Part shown: piece by piece, positions 49,792 to 60,325 of the stretch
Layout: each line of letters opens with the position of its first letter
Numbering within the stretch: the first letter of the stretch is position 1
NCBI RefSeq assembly: GCF_918797525.1
Contig: NZ_OU963893.1
Span: forward strand, 3,348,001 to 3,412,000
Direction of reading: 5' to 3'
Length of the DNA: 64,000 nt
Source of the DNA: an unidentified bacterial endosymbiont
GTDB lineage: Bacteria; Pseudomonadota; Gammaproteobacteria; Enterobacterales; Enterobacteriaceae
The notes under the pieces: generated by a model
Told to the model about the DNA's origin: nothing
The model's input: the letters and a program-made list of their open reading frames with translations, nothing else
The model's database searches: none
Program-made: the position numbers and the translations under genes

Positions 49792-51470
49792 TGGCCGCTC
49801 AGGCGTTTTTACTGATTGCCAGCTTTTTACTGGTGTTGTTTGTTCTGGCCAGGCCTTTGGGGTCCGGGCTTGCGAGGCTCATCAACAATGTGGCCTTACC
49901 GGCTACGGGCCGCATTGAAAAAGGAATATGGCGGGTTCTTGGAATTGACGATCGGGAGATGAACTGGCGACAGTACCTGCTGGCTATTCTGGTGCTTAAC
50001 ATCACCGGTCTTTGCGTACTCTTTGCCATGCTGATGCTGCAGGGGAGTCTGCCGCTGAACCCCCAGCGTTTGCCGGGTCTCTCATGGCACCTTGCGCTAA
50101 ATACCGCCGTCAGTTTCGTCAGTAATACCAACTGGCAATCTTATGCCGGTGAAACCACGCTCAGCTACTTCAGCCAGATGGCTGGACTGACCGTGCAGAA
50201 CTTTCTCTCAGCTGCCAGTGGGATAGCTGTGATCTTTGCCCTGACGCGCGCCTTCGTCCGTCAGAATAGCAGTACGCTGGGTAACGCCTGGGTAGACATC
50301 ACGCGCATCACGTTGTGGGTTCTGCTCCCCCTTTCACTGCTTATTGCGCTGTTCTTTATCCAGCAAGGCTCGCTGCAAAACCTGCTGCCTTACGCACCTT
50401 ATACCTCGCTTGAAGGGGCAAAACACCTCCTGCCAATGGGCCCTGTTGCGTCGCAGGAGGCGATAAAAATGCTCGGCACCAACGGCGGCGGATTCTTCAA
50501 TGCCAACTCCTCGCACCCGTTTGAAAACCCAACAGCGCTTACTAACGTCGTGCAGATGCTGGCGATCTTCCTGATCCCCGCTGCGCTCTGCTTTGCATTC
50601 GGTGATGTCGTCAACGACCGTCGTCAGGGGCGTACGCTGCTGTGGACAATGTCGCTCATTTTCGTGGTCTGCGTCGCGCTGGTGATGTGGGCAGAGTGGC
50701 AGGGTAACAGCCACTTCATGTCGCTGGGCGCTGACAGCAACATCAATATGGAAGGTAAAGAGAGCCGCTTTGGCATTCTTGCCAGCAGCCTCTATGCGGT
50801 GGTGACCACGGCAGCCTCCTGCGGGGCGGTGAATGCGATGCACGACTCCTTCACAGCCCTCGGCGGCATGTTCCCGATGTGGTTGATGCAAATTGGTGAA
50901 GTGGTATTTGGCGGCGTGGGCTCTGGCCTGTACGGCATGTTGCTTTTTGTGCTGCTGGCGGTATTTATCGCAGGCCTGATGATTGGCCGTACCCCGGAAT
51001 ACCTCGGTAAAAAAATTGATGTACGGGAAATGAAGTTTACCGCGCTGGCCATTCTGGTCACCCCTGCCCTCGTGCTGCTCGGTACCGCGCTAGCGCTGAT
51101 GACCGACGCCGGCCGCAGCGGCATCTTTAACCCCGGCATTCACGGCTTTAGCGAAGTGCTGTACGCCGTCTCGTCTGCCGCCAACAACAACGGCAGTGCC
51201 TTCGCAGGCTTAAGCGCCAACTCGCCGTTCTGGAACTGCCTGCTGGCGTTTTGCATGTTGGTTGGCCGCTTTGGCGTGATCGTGCCGGTCATGGCGATTG
51301 CGGGCTCTCTGGTCAGTAAAAAAATACAGCCCGCCACCACCGGTACGCTACCCACCCATGGCGCGCTTTTTACCGGGCTGCTGATTGGCACAGTGTTGCT
51401 GGTAGGCGCCCTGACCTTTATTCCCGCCCTCGCGTTAGGCCCGGTCGCGGAAATCCTCTCATTACGCTGA
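49791..51470 (+). CDS. kdpA: K+-transporting ATPase subunit A
   Basis: Potassium-selective channel-like subunit of KdpFABC, 559 residues and ten helices. The selectivity-filter loops of this superfamily are visible, for example [29 protein letters not shown], and [13 protein letters not shown]. High-affinity K+ uptake at very low external potassium. Confidence 0.98.
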   Translation: MAAQAFLLIASFLLVLFVLARPLGSGLARLINNVALPATGRIEKGIWRVLGIDDREMNWRQYLLAILVLNITGLCVLFAMLMLQGSLPLNPQRLPGLSWHLALNTAVSFVSNTNWQSYAGETTLSYFSQMAGLTVQNFLSAASGIAVIFALTRAFVRQNSSTLGNAWVDITRITLWVLLPLSLLIALFFIQQGSLQNLLPYAPYTSLEGAKHLLPMGPVASQEAIKMLGTNGGGFFNANSSHPFENPTALTNVVQMLAIFLIPAALCFAFGDVVNDRRQGRTLLWTMSLIFVVCVALVMWAEWQGNSHFMSLGADSNINMEGKESRFGILASSLYAVVTTAASCGAVNAMHDSFTALGGMFPMWLMQIGEVVFGGVGSGLYGMLLFVLLAVFIAGLMIGRTPEYLGKKIDVREMKFTALAILVTPALVLLGTALALMTDAGRSGIFNPGIHGFSEVLYAVSSAANNNGSAFAGLSANSPFWNCLLAFCMLVGRFGVIVPVMAIAGSLVSKKIQPATTGTLPTHGALFTGLLIGTVLLVGALTFIPALALGPVAEILSLR

Positions 51471-51488
51471 TTTTGCGGAGAATTTGTC

Positions 51489-53537
51489 ATGAGTCGTAAA
51501 CAACTGGCCCTGCTTGAACCGTCGTTAGTTCGTCAGGCCTTCATGGATGCGGTGAAAAAGCTGAGCCCGCGCGTACAGTGGCACAATCCGGTGATGTTTA
51601 TCGTCTGGATTGGGAGTGTGCTGACCACCGCGCTGGCGATTGCCATGGGAACGGGCCACCTATTCGGGAACGCAATATTTACCGGCGCTATCAGCCTGTG
51701 GCTGTGGTTTACCGTGCTGTTTGCCAACGTCGCCGAAGCCCTGGCGGAAGGCCGGAGCAAAGCCCAGGCCAACAGCCTGAAAGGGGTGAAAAAGACTGCT
51801 TTTGCGCGCAAATTACGCGAACCAAAATACGGCGCGCAGATGGACCACGTTCCGGCAGATGAACTGCGCAAAGGCGACGTGGTGCTGGTGGAAGCCGGGG
51901 ACATCATCCCTTGCGACGGGGAAGTGATTGAGGGCGGCGCTTCGGTAGACGAAAGCGCCATTACCGGGGAATCCGCGCCGGTTATTCGTGAATCCGGCGG
52001 TGACTTCGCCTCCGTGACGGGCGGGACGCGTATTCTTTCCGACTGGCTGGTTATTCAGTGCAGCGTCAACCCGGGTGAAACTTTCCTCGACCGGATGATC
52101 GCCATGGTGGAAGGTGCGCAGCGTCGGAAAACGCCGAACGAAATTGCCCTGACCATTTTACTGGTTGCCCTGACCATTGTCTTTCTGCTGGCAACCGCCA
52201 CCCTGTGGCCGTTCTCAGCATACGGCGGTACGGCGGTTAGTACCACTGTACTGGTTGCTCTGCTGGTGTGCCTGATCCCAACCACCATCGGTGGCCTGCT
52301 GTCCGCCATCGGCGTGGCCGGGATGAGCCGTATGCTGGGTGCAAACGTTATGGCCACCAGCGGACGTGCCGTTGAGGCGGCGGGTGACGTTGACGTGTTA
52401 CTGCTGGATAAAACCGGGACCATTACCCTTGGAAACCGTCAGGCATCACAGTTCTTGCCCGCTCCCGGCATAGATGAAAAAACGCTGGCCGATGCCGCGC
52501 AACTCTCTTCCCTTGCCGATGAAACCCCCGAAGGCCGCAGCATTGTCATTCTGGCGAAGCAGCGCTTTAACCTGCGCCAGCGTGACGTGCAAAACCTTAA
52601 TGCGACGTTTGTCCCTTTCACCGCGCAAACCCGCATGAGCGGTATCGACATTCAGGACCGGATGATCCGTAAGGGTTCCGTTGATGCCATACGTCGCCAT
52701 ATTGACGCCAACAACGGGCATTTCCCGCCCGAGGTGGATCAGTTGGTTGAGAATGTGGCCCGCCAGGGGGCAACGCCGCTGGTCGTTGCCGAAGGCGCGC
52801 ATGTGCTGGGTGTGATTTCCCTGAAGGATATCGTTAAAGGCGGCATCAAAGAGCGCTTTGCCCAACTGCGTAAAATGGGGATCAAAACGGTGATGATCAC
52901 CGGCGACAACCGCCTGACCGCCGCCGCCATTGCCGCCGAAGCAGGGGTGGATGACTTCCTCGCCGAAGCGACGCCGGAAGCCAAGCTGGCGCTGATCCGT
53001 CAGTATCAGGCAGAGGGACGCCTAGTGGCGATGACGGGAGATGGCACTAACGATGCCCCGGCCCTTGCGCAGGCCGACGTAGCGGTGGCGATGAACTCCG
53101 GAACCCAGGCGGCAAAAGAGGCGGGTAATATGGTCGATCTGGACTCTAACCCCACCAAGTTGATTGAAGTCGTCCACATCGGCAAGCAGATGCTGATGAC
53201 GCGCGGCTCCCTCACCACCTTCAGTATCGCTAATGACGTGGCGAAGTATTTCGCCATCATCCCGGCGGCCTTTGCTGCGACTTATCCGCAGCTCAATGCG
53301 CTGAACGTCATGCACCTGCACTCCCCGGACTCGGCCATTCTTAGCGCAGTTATCTTTAACGCACTGATCATTGTCTTCCTGATCCCGCTGGCGCTGAAAG
53401 GAGTGAGTTATAAGCCATTAACCGCGGCCGCCATGTTGCGCCGGAACCTGTGGATTTATGGCCTGGGCGGACTGGTGGCGCCCTTCGTTGGGATCAAGGT
53501 TATCGACCTGCTGTTGACCCTGTTCGGTCTGGTTTAA
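51489..53537 (+). CDS. kdpB: K+-transporting P-type ATPase subunit B
   Basis: Catalytic P-type ATPase subunit, 682 residues. The phosphorylated Asp lies in [13 protein letters not shown] (near residue 307), with the actuator motif ITGESAPV near 160 and the hinge [17 protein letters not shown] near 515. It lies 18 bp after kdpA and drives transport through KdpA. Confidence 0.98.
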   Translation: MSRKQLALLEPSLVRQAFMDAVKKLSPRVQWHNPVMFIVWIGSVLTTALAIAMGTGHLFGNAIFTGAISLWLWFTVLFANVAEALAEGRSKAQANSLKGVKKTAFARKLREPKYGAQMDHVPADELRKGDVVLVEAGDIIPCDGEVIEGGASVDESAITGESAPVIRESGGDFASVTGGTRILSDWLVIQCSVNPGETFLDRMIAMVEGAQRRKTPNEIALTILLVALTIVFLLATATLWPFSAYGGTAVSTTVLVALLVCLIPTTIGGLLSAIGVAGMSRMLGANVMATSGRAVEAAGDVDVLLLDKTGTITLGNRQASQFLPAPGIDEKTLADAAQLSSLADETPEGRSIVILAKQRFNLRQRDVQNLNATFVPFTAQTRMSGIDIQDRMIRKGSVDAIRRHIDANNGHFPPEVDQLVENVARQGATPLVVAEGAHVLGVISLKDIVKGGIKERFAQLRKMGIKTVMITGDNRLTAAAIAAEAGVDDFLAEATPEAKLALIRQYQAEGRLVAMTGDGTNDAPALAQADVAVAMNSGTQAAKEAGNMVDLDSNPTKLIEVVHIGKQMLMTRGSLTTFSIANDVAKYFAIIPAAFAATYPQLNALNVMHLHSPDSAILSAVIFNALIIVFLIPLALKGVSYKPLTAAAMLRRNLWIYGLGGLVAPFVGIKVIDLLLTLFGLV

Positions 53538-53549
53538 AAGGTGAATCAA

Positions 53550-54125
53550 ATGACACTGTTACGCCCCGCTATACTTCTGTTTATTCTGTTGTCTCTGGTC
53601 ACCGGCGGGCTTTACCCGCTGGTCACTACTGCGCTCGGTCAGTGGTGGTTTACGGATCAAGCCAATGGCTCGCTGATTATCCAGAACGGTGAAAACCGTG
53701 GTTCGCGCCTGATTGGACAAAACTTCACGGACGCCCGCTACTTCCACGGCCGCCCTTCCGCCACCGCTGAAAGCCCGTATAATCCGATGGCCTCGGGCGG
53801 GAGTAATCTGGCGGGCAGCAACCCGGCTCTGGATAAAGCCATCGCAGAGCGCGTCGCTGCCCTGCGTGCCGCCAATCCGCAGGCCAGCCGCGAGGTTCCC
53901 GTCGAGCTGGTGACGGCCTCCGCAAGCGGGCTGGACTACAGCCTGACGCCGGACGCGGTCGCATGGCAAATCCCGCGCGTAGCCGCTGCGCGTCAACTGA
54001 CGGTTGATCGGGTGAGCGAGCTGGTCGCCAGACACACGCAACAGCCGCTGGTCAGTTTCATCGGTATGCCGGGAGTAAACATTGTTGAGCTTAATCTGGC
54101 GCTGGACGCGCTAAGGAAAAACTAA
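53550..54125 (+). CDS. kdpC: K+-transporting ATPase subunit C
   Basis: Single-helix periplasmic subunit that stabilises the KdpAB complex. The N-terminal helix ([18 protein letters not shown]) is followed by [17 protein letters not shown] and the [11 protein letters not shown] region. The ATG at 53550, six bases after AGGTG, gives 191 residues; the upstream GTG at 53541 overlaps that ribosome site. Confidence 0.96.
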   Translation: MTLLRPAILLFILLSLVTGGLYPLVTTALGQWWFTDQANGSLIIQNGENRGSRLIGQNFTDARYFHGRPSATAESPYNPMASGGSNLAGSNPALDKAIAERVAALRAANPQASREVPVELVTASASGLDYSLTPDAVAWQIPRVAAARQLTVDRVSELVARHTQQPLVSFIGMPGVNIVELNLALDALRKN

Positions 54126-56813
54126 ATGACCGATGAACCCATGCGCCCGGATCCGGACAAGCTACTCGAACAGACGGCTGAAGCCCATCGTGGGAAACTG
54201 AAAATTTTCTTCGGCGCCTGCGCGGGGGTCGGGAAAACCTTCGCCATGCTGACAGAGGCTAAACGGCTTCGGGCGCAGGGGCTTGCTATTTTAACGGGCG
54301 TGGTGGAAACCCACGGCCGCAAAGAGACAGAAGCGTTATTAACGGGGCTGGCCACTCTGCCCCCCCGTCGCATTAGCCATCGTGGGCGGCGGGTCACCGA
54401 ATTTGATCTGGATGCGGCCCTCGCCCGCCGCCCGGCGCTTATTCTGATGGATGAACTGGCACACAGTAACACCCCAGGTTCACGGCATCCGAAACGCTGG
54501 CAGGATGTCGAAGAGTTACTCGAAGCCGGCATTGACGTATTTACGACGGTCAATGTGCAGCATCTCGAAAGTCTGAACGATGTGGTAAGCGGCGTGACCG
54601 GCATTCAGGTGCGGGAGACAGTTCCCGATCCGTTCTTTGATTCCGCTGATGAAGTGGTGCTGGTGGATCTGCCCCCGGACGATTTACGTCAGCGCCTGCA
54701 TGAAGGCAAGGTCTATATTGCAGGCCAGGCCGAGCGAGCCATCGAACATTTCTTTCGCAAAGGTAACCTGATTGCGCTACGTGAGCTGGCCCTGCGCCGT
54801 ACCGCCGATCGTGTTGATGACCAGATGCGTGCCTGGCGCGATCTGCAGGGCCAGGAACGGGTCTGGCATACCCGTGACGCCATTTTGCTCTGTATCGGCC
54901 ACGGCAGCGGTAATGAAAAACGGGTGCGTACCGCAGCAAGGCTGGCGGCAAAATTTGGCAGCGTCTGGCATGCGGTCTATGTTGAAACACCTCACCTCCA
55001 TGCGCTGCCTGAACCTCAGCGTCGCGCCATACTCAACGCCTTACGCCTGGCGCAGGAGCTGGGGGCGGAAACAGCCACCCTGTCCGATCCCCTGGAGGAC
55101 AAAGCCATACTGCGTTATGCGCGTGAACACAACCTGGGCAAAATTGTTATTGGCCGTCGCCAGCGCCAGCGCTGGTTTGGCCGCGAATCGTTTGCTGACA
55201 AACTGGCCCGACGTGCCCCCGATCTGGATTTAGTCATCGTGGCACAGGACGACAAACCCGCCCCGCTGCCCAACCGTACTGCGGATACCCGCACTTTCAG
55301 CGATAAATGGCGGATTCAGATCCGTGGCTGCCTTATCGCCGTGGTACTTTGCGCGCTGATCACCGTGATTGCCAGCCAGTGGCTAATCGCCTTCGACGCG
55401 GCCAACCTGGTGATGATTTACCTGCTTGGCGTGGTGGTGGTAGCCCTCTTTTATGGACGCTGGCCTTCGGTGCTGGCAACGGTGATTAACGTCGTCAGTT
55501 TCGATCTCTTCTTTATTTCTCCGCGCGGAACGCTCGCCGTTTCCGACGTGCAGTACATTCTGACTTTCGGCGTAATGCTCACCGTCGGGCTGGTGATTGG
55601 GAATCTGACCGCTGGCGTTCGCTATCAGGCGCGCATTGCCCGCTACCGCGAACAGCGCACACGTCATTTGTATGAGATGTCTAAATCGCTGGCCGTTGGC
55701 CGCACGCCGCTGGATATTGTGCACACCAGCGAGCAGTTTATCCGCTCGACGTTTAACGCCAGCAACCTGATATTGCTCCCGGATGAACAGGGGAAGCTGC
55801 GCCCGCTGACGTCATCCTCAGGCATGACGCCCTGGGATGAAGCTATCGCCCGCTGGAGTTTTGACAAGGCACAGCCTGCAGGCGCCGGGACGGACACGCT
55901 GCCCGGCGTACCCTATCAAATTTTGCCGCTGCGCAGCGCGAATAAAAATCAGGGGCTGGTTATCGTTGAGCCTTCAAATCTGCGTCAGTTAATGATCCCC
56001 GAGCAGCAGCGTCTGCTGGAGACCTTTACCCTACTGGTCGCCAGCGCGCTGGAACGCCTGGCGCTCACCACCAGCGAAGAGCAGGCGCGTCTGGCCAGCG
56101 AGCGGGAGAGCATACGGAATTCCTTGCTGGCGGCGCTCTCCCACGATCTGCGAACGCCGCTCACCGTGCTGTTCGGTCAGTCAGAAATTCTGACGCTGGA
56201 TCTTGCCGCCGAAGGCTCAAAACATGCCGTCCAGGCCAGTGAAATCCGCCAGCATGTGCTAAATACCACGCGTCTGGTAAACAACTTGCTTGATATGGCG
56301 CGCATTCAGTCGGGTGGGTTTAACCTGAAAAAAGAGTGGCTGACAATCGAGGAAGTGATAGGCAGTGCCTTGAAAATGCTGGAGCCGGGTCTGGGCGGTC
56401 GTCATATTGCATTGAACATACCCGAACCGCTGACCTTAATTCACGTCGATGGCCCGCTGTTTGAGCGCGTTCTTATTAATCTACTGGAAAATGCCGGTAA
56501 ATATGCGGGCGTAAAAGCGCAGATTGGTGTGGATGCCACCGTGGATGACCAGACGTTCCGGCTTGATGTCTGGGATACGGGGCCAGGCATTCCCAAGGGA
56601 CAAGAGCAGGCGATATTCGAAAAATTTGCCCGGGGAAGCAAGGAGTCCGCCATTCCGGGCGTCGGACTGGGTCTGGCGATTTGCCAGGCGATCATTGAGG
56701 TCCACGGTGGCGCCCTTTCGGCGCAGAATCGCCCGGAGGGAGGCGCGCGTTTTTGTGTTACACTTCCACTGGAACGCCCGCCAGAACTTGATGAATTACC
56801 CGAGGATTTGTGA
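54126..56813 (+). CDS. kdpD: Sensor histidine kinase KdpD
   Basis: Senses potassium limitation and osmotic signals and phosphorylates KdpE. The N-terminal KdpD domain has a Walker A-like GACAGVGKT at residues 30-38, then a universal-stress-protein domain (about 250-365), four clustered membrane helices (about 400-500), a GAF-like domain, and the kinase core with phosphorylated His673 in SHDLRTPL and the ATP-binding GLGLAICQAI. It has 895 residues. It begins immediately after the kdpC stop. Confidence 0.98.
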   Translation: MTDEPMRPDPDKLLEQTAEAHRGKLKIFFGACAGVGKTFAMLTEAKRLRAQGLAILTGVVETHGRKETEALLTGLATLPPRRISHRGRRVTEFDLDAALARRPALILMDELAHSNTPGSRHPKRWQDVEELLEAGIDVFTTVNVQHLESLNDVVSGVTGIQVRETVPDPFFDSADEVVLVDLPPDDLRQRLHEGKVYIAGQAERAIEHFFRKGNLIALRELALRRTADRVDDQMRAWRDLQGQERVWHTRDAILLCIGHGSGNEKRVRTAARLAAKFGSVWHAVYVETPHLHALPEPQRRAILNALRLAQELGAETATLSDPLEDKAILRYAREHNLGKIVIGRRQRQRWFGRESFADKLARRAPDLDLVIVAQDDKPAPLPNRTADTRTFSDKWRIQIRGCLIAVVLCALITVIASQWLIAFDAANLVMIYLLGVVVVALFYGRWPSVLATVINVVSFDLFFISPRGTLAVSDVQYILTFGVMLTVGLVIGNLTAGVRYQARIARYREQRTRHLYEMSKSLAVGRTPLDIVHTSEQFIRSTFNASNLILLPDEQGKLRPLTSSSGMTPWDEAIARWSFDKAQPAGAGTDTLPGVPYQILPLRSANKNQGLVIVEPSNLRQLMIPEQQRLLETFTLLVASALERLALTTSEEQARLASERESIRNSLLAALSHDLRTPLTVLFGQSEILTLDLAAEGSKHAVQASEIRQHVLNTTRLVNNLLDMARIQSGGFNLKKEWLTIEEVIGSALKMLEPGLGGRHIALNIPEPLTLIHVDGPLFERVLINLLENAGKYAGVKAQIGVDATVDDQTFRLDVWDTGPGIPKGQEQAIFEKFARGSKESAIPGVGLGLAICQAIIEVHGGALSAQNRPEGGARFCVTLPLERPPELDELPEDL

Positions 56814-57487
56814 TTAACGTTCTGATCGTTGAAGACGAACATGCCATCAGTCGATTTCTGCGTGCGGCGCTGGAAGGGGACGGCCTGCGCGTTCATGAGG
56901 CTGGCACCCTACAGCGGGGTTTAATTGAAGCCGCCACGCGCAAGCCGGATCTGGTTATCCTCGATCTCGGGCTGCCGGACGGCGACGGTATCGATTTCAT
57001 TCGTGAGGTTCGCCAGTGGAGCCAGATGCCGATTCTGGTGCTTTCTGCGCGCACAGAAGAGACGGATAAAATTGCGGCCCTGGATGCCGGCGCGGATGAC
57101 TATCTCATCAAGCCGTTTGGCATTGGCGAGCTGCAGGCCCGCCTTCGCGTTGCCCTGCGTCGACACAGTGCCTCTACGCCCACCGATCCGGTGTATACCT
57201 TTGGCGATATCCGCGTCGATCTTGCCGCACGTCGTATTGTGCGTGGCGAAGAAGAAATTCACCTTACCCCTATTGAGTTTCGACTGCTCGCCGTGTTGCT
57301 CAACAACCACGGTAAAGTGCTTACCCAGCGCCAGCTGTTGAGTCAGGTTTGGGGACCCAACGCCGTAGAACATAGTCATTATTTACGCATATATATGGGC
57401 CATCTTCGTCAGAAGCTGGAACGTGACCCCGCCCGTCCCCGTCATTTATTAACTGAAACCGGTATTGGTTATCGGTTTATGCTTTGA
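56810..57487 (+). CDS. kdpE: Response regulator KdpE
   Basis: OmpR/PhoB-type activator of kdpFABC. Phosphorylated Asp52 lies in LVILDLGLPDGDG, the receiver Lys is in LIKPFGIGE, and the C-terminal winged helix includes LTPIEFRLLAVLLNN. GTG start overlaps the kdpD stop by four bases; 225 residues as in E. coli. Confidence 0.98.
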   Translation: MINVLIVEDEHAISRFLRAALEGDGLRVHEAGTLQRGLIEAATRKPDLVILDLGLPDGDGIDFIREVRQWSQMPILVLSARTEETDKIAALDAGADDYLIKPFGIGELQARLRVALRRHSASTPTDPVYTFGDIRVDLAARRIVRGEEEIHLTPIEFRLLAVLLNNHGKVLTQRQLLSQVWGPNAVEHSHYLRIYMGHLRQKLERDPARPRHLLTETGIGYRFML

Positions 57488-57767
57488 ATACTTATTCACT
57501 TTTTTTTTCGTATAAATAAAACCAGAAAACAGACACGTTGCAAAAATTAACCCCCCCGCCCTTTAGCGATAAATTACCGCGCATTTAAAAACATACATAA
57601 AACATTAAAATAACACCTGTTCAACAACTGAGAAGTTCGAACTGCTGTATTCATATAAAACGAATATTTATTTCTATTTTGATCGTTTAACGGTGATCTG
57701 TTTCACAGATAATCATGTTTTCCTGGATAAAATGACATTGCTTTCGATTACTGAAAGGAAAATGGAA
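57488..57767. other. AT-rich kdpE-speFL intergenic region
   Basis: About 280 bp with no supported gene. It must contain the speFL-speF-potE promoter. A CRP-like palindrome lies near its end. No clear terminator for kdpE was seen; a long T-run at about 57500-57508 lacks a convincing stem. Confidence 0.55.
57688..57710 (+). promoter_or_regulatory. CRP-like palindrome upstream of speFL
   Basis: GTGA-TCTGTT-TCAC (57693-57706), with correct CRP half-site spacing, about 60 bp before the speFL start. Function at this operon is inferred only. Confidence 0.45.
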
Positions 57768-57872
57768 ATGGAAAACAATAATCGCTTAATGCCCCATATA
57801 AGGCGGACAACGCATATCATGATGTTTGCCCACCGAAACTGCTTTGACTTTCATCTCTTTAATGCCCGGTAG
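57768..57872 (+). CDS. speFL: SpeFL, ornithine-sensing arrest leader peptide
   Basis: A 34-residue upstream ORF (MENNNRLMPHIRRTTHIMMF, then AHRNCFDFHLFNAR). In E. coli and Salmonella the matching peptide stalls the ribosome when ornithine is bound, exposing or protecting RNA so that Rho no longer stops transcription before speF. The HIRRTTHIM core and the FNAR end are preserved. ATG at 57768 lies nine bases after AGGA; an in-frame ATG two codons earlier is too close. About 250 bp separate it from speF, as expected for the leader. Confidence 0.93.
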   Translation: MENNNRLMPHIRRTTHIMMFAHRNCFDFHLFNAR

Positions 57873-58126
57873 TCCTTCTGTTACAGGCGCACCCGCTTAC
57901 AGGTCACACATAATTACGTTAATTTACAGGCCATTGCCTGTGAACCCGTGCGCTCATTTCGCCTGATTAAGACTTCTCCGCCGCCGGGCGGACTAAATTT
58001 CCACGCTTAAAAAGCCATTCACCGAGCGCTTCTCAGTGAGCGTGTTTTGCTTTTTTTCGGGACGTTATCGATTTCTTTCATACCAGAAATCGACGGACTC
58101 CCATTACCTGAAATAAAGAGATGAAA

Positions 58127-60325
58127 ATGAAAAGTTTGAAAATCGCAGCCAGTCGAGCATGCCCTGAATGTTTTACCACTCACCGTGAACTGGTGGATAT
58201 TAACACCACGGATTATATTGATGTTGCCGCTATCGTTCTGGCGGTAAGTGATATTTCCCGCGGAGCAATAGAACAAATAGAAGCAACCGGTTTTGCTATC
58301 CCTTTATTTATCGCCACGTATAAAGAAGAGATCATACCGGCAGAATATTTATCGCGGATCCATGGCGTTTTTGAGTACTCAGAGACCAGTAACGACTACT
58401 ACGGACGCCAACTGGAGGCCGCCGCGCAAAAGTATGAAACCCAACTGCGCCCACCGTTTTTCCGCGCCCTGGTCGATTACGTAAAACAGGGTAACAGCGC
58501 ATTCGACTGCCCGGGCCATCAGGGCGGGCAATTTTTTCGCCGCCATCCTGCTGGAAATCAGTTCGTCGATTTCTTCGGTGAAACGCTTTTTCGCTCAGAT
58601 CTCTGTAATGCCGATGTCGCCATGGGCGACCTGCTGATTCATGAGGGCGCGCCGTGCATCGCTCAACAGCATGCGGCAAAGGTGTTTAATGCCGATAAGA
58701 CCTACTTCGTGCTGAACGGAACTTCATCATCCAATAAAGTGGTGCTTAACGCTCTGCTTACCCCAGGCGACCTGGTGCTGTTCGATCGCAATAACCATAA
58801 ATCTAACCACCACGGCGCACTCCTGCAGGCTGGCGCAACACCGGTTTATCTGGAAACAGCGCGCAATCCGTACGGCTTTATCGGCGGGATTGACGCCCAC
58901 TGCTTTGATGAGAGGTACCTGCGTGAACAGGTGGCAGACGTTGCGCCTGCACGCGCACGCGATGAGCGGCCGTTCCGTCTGGCGGTGATCCAGCTCGGGA
59001 CCTATGATGGCACCGTTTATAACGCTCGCCAGGTAGTCGATAAAATAGGCCATCTTTGCGACTACATCCTCTTTGACTCCGCCTGGGTAGGTTACGAGCA
59101 ATTTATCCCCATGATGGCCGATTGCTCACCGCTGCTGCTGGAGCTGAACGGAAATGACCCAGGGATCCTGGTGACTCAGTCGGTGCATAAACAACAGGCC
59201 GGCTTTTCACAAGCCTCGCAGATCCATAAGAAAGACCGCCACATTAAAGGCCAGTCGCGGTATGTTCCGCATAAACGCCTCAACAACGCTTTTATGATGC
59301 ACGCCTCCACCAGCCCGTTCTATCCTCTGTTTGCCGCGCTGGACATTAACGCCCGCATGCACGAGGGGCAAAGTGGTCGCAATATGTGGATGGACTGCGT
59401 GGTAACCGGCATTGAAGCGCGCAAGCTTATTCTTGAGAACTGCCAGTTTATTCGCCCGTTCGTACCGGATACGGTGGATGGCCGGCCGTGGGAAAGCTGG
59501 GACACGGGAGAGATTGCCACGGACCTGCGCTTTTTCCACTTTGTGCCGGGTGAGAACTGGCACGCTTTCGAGGGCTATGCTGAACATCAGTATTTTATCG
59601 ACCCCTGCAAACTGCTGCTGACCACGCCGGGCATTAATTCCCGCACCGGTGAGTACGAGGATTTCGGCGTGCCCGCCACCATCCTTGCCCACTTTCTGCG
59701 TGAAAACGGCATCGTGCCGGAAAAATGCGACCTCAACTCCATCCTGTTTCTGCTCACGCCTGCAGAGGATATGGGCAAATTGCAGCAGTTGGTTGCTCAA
59801 CTGGTACATTTTGAAAAACGGCTCCAGACGGATGCTCCTCTTAAGGAGGTTTTGCCCTCCATCTGTAAACACTATCCCCAGCGCTACGCGGATTATAGCC
59901 TGCGCCAGATCTGCCAGGAAATGCATGAGCTCTATGCGCGTCACAACGTCAAACAGCTGCAAAAAGAGATGTTCCGTCAGTCCCACTTCCCGCGCGTGGT
60001 AATGAGCCCGCAACAGGCGAACTACGCCTATCTGCGTGGCGACGTCGAACTGGTTTCCCTGCGCGATGCCGAAGGCCGGATTGCCGCCGAAGGTGCGCTG
60101 CCTTATCCACCGGGCGTGTTATGCGTGGTCCCGGGCGAAGTCTGGGGCGGTTCAGTGCTGCGCTACTTTGCGGCACTGGAGGAAGGGATCAATCTGTTGC
60201 CCGGCTTCGCGCCGGAACTGCAGGGCGTGTATATCGAAGAGTGTGACGGTCATCAACAGGTTCGCTGTAACGTTATCAAACAACCTGCCGTTCAGACCGC
60301 GCTGCTGAAAGGAGAGCAATTATGA
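58127..60325 (+). CDS. speF: Inducible ornithine decarboxylase
   Basis: PLP enzyme that converts ornithine to putrescine, raising internal pH in mild acid. Fold type I acid-stress decarboxylase with an N-terminal wing domain (about 1-105), the PLP Lys355 in SVHKQQAGFSQ, and the conserved FDCPGHQGGQFFRRHPAG segment. The start at 58127 is six bases after AAGAG and gives 732 residues as in E. coli; the ATG at 58121 abuts that site. Four-base overlap with potE. Confidence 0.97.
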   Translation: MKSLKIAASRACPECFTTHRELVDINTTDYIDVAAIVLAVSDISRGAIEQIEATGFAIPLFIATYKEEIIPAEYLSRIHGVFEYSETSNDYYGRQLEAAAQKYETQLRPPFFRALVDYVKQGNSAFDCPGHQGGQFFRRHPAGNQFVDFFGETLFRSDLCNADVAMGDLLIHEGAPCIAQQHAAKVFNADKTYFVLNGTSSSNKVVLNALLTPGDLVLFDRNNHKSNHHGALLQAGATPVYLETARNPYGFIGGIDAHCFDERYLREQVADVAPARARDERPFRLAVIQLGTYDGTVYNARQVVDKIGHLCDYILFDSAWVGYEQFIPMMADCSPLLLELNGNDPGILVTQSVHKQQAGFSQASQIHKKDRHIKGQSRYVPHKRLNNAFMMHASTSPFYPLFAALDINARMHEGQSGRNMWMDCVVTGIEARKLILENCQFIRPFVPDTVDGRPWESWDTGEIATDLRFFHFVPGENWHAFEGYAEHQYFIDPCKLLLTTPGINSRTGEYEDFGVPATILAHFLRENGIVPEKCDLNSILFLLTPAEDMGKLQQLVAQLVHFEKRLQTDAPLKEVLPSICKHYPQRYADYSLRQICQEMHELYARHNVKQLQKEMFRQSHFPRVVMSPQQANYAYLRGDVELVSLRDAEGRIAAEGALPYPPGVLCVVPGEVWGGSVLRYFAALEEGINLLPGFAPELQGVYIEECDGHQQVRCNVIKQPAVQTALLKGEQL

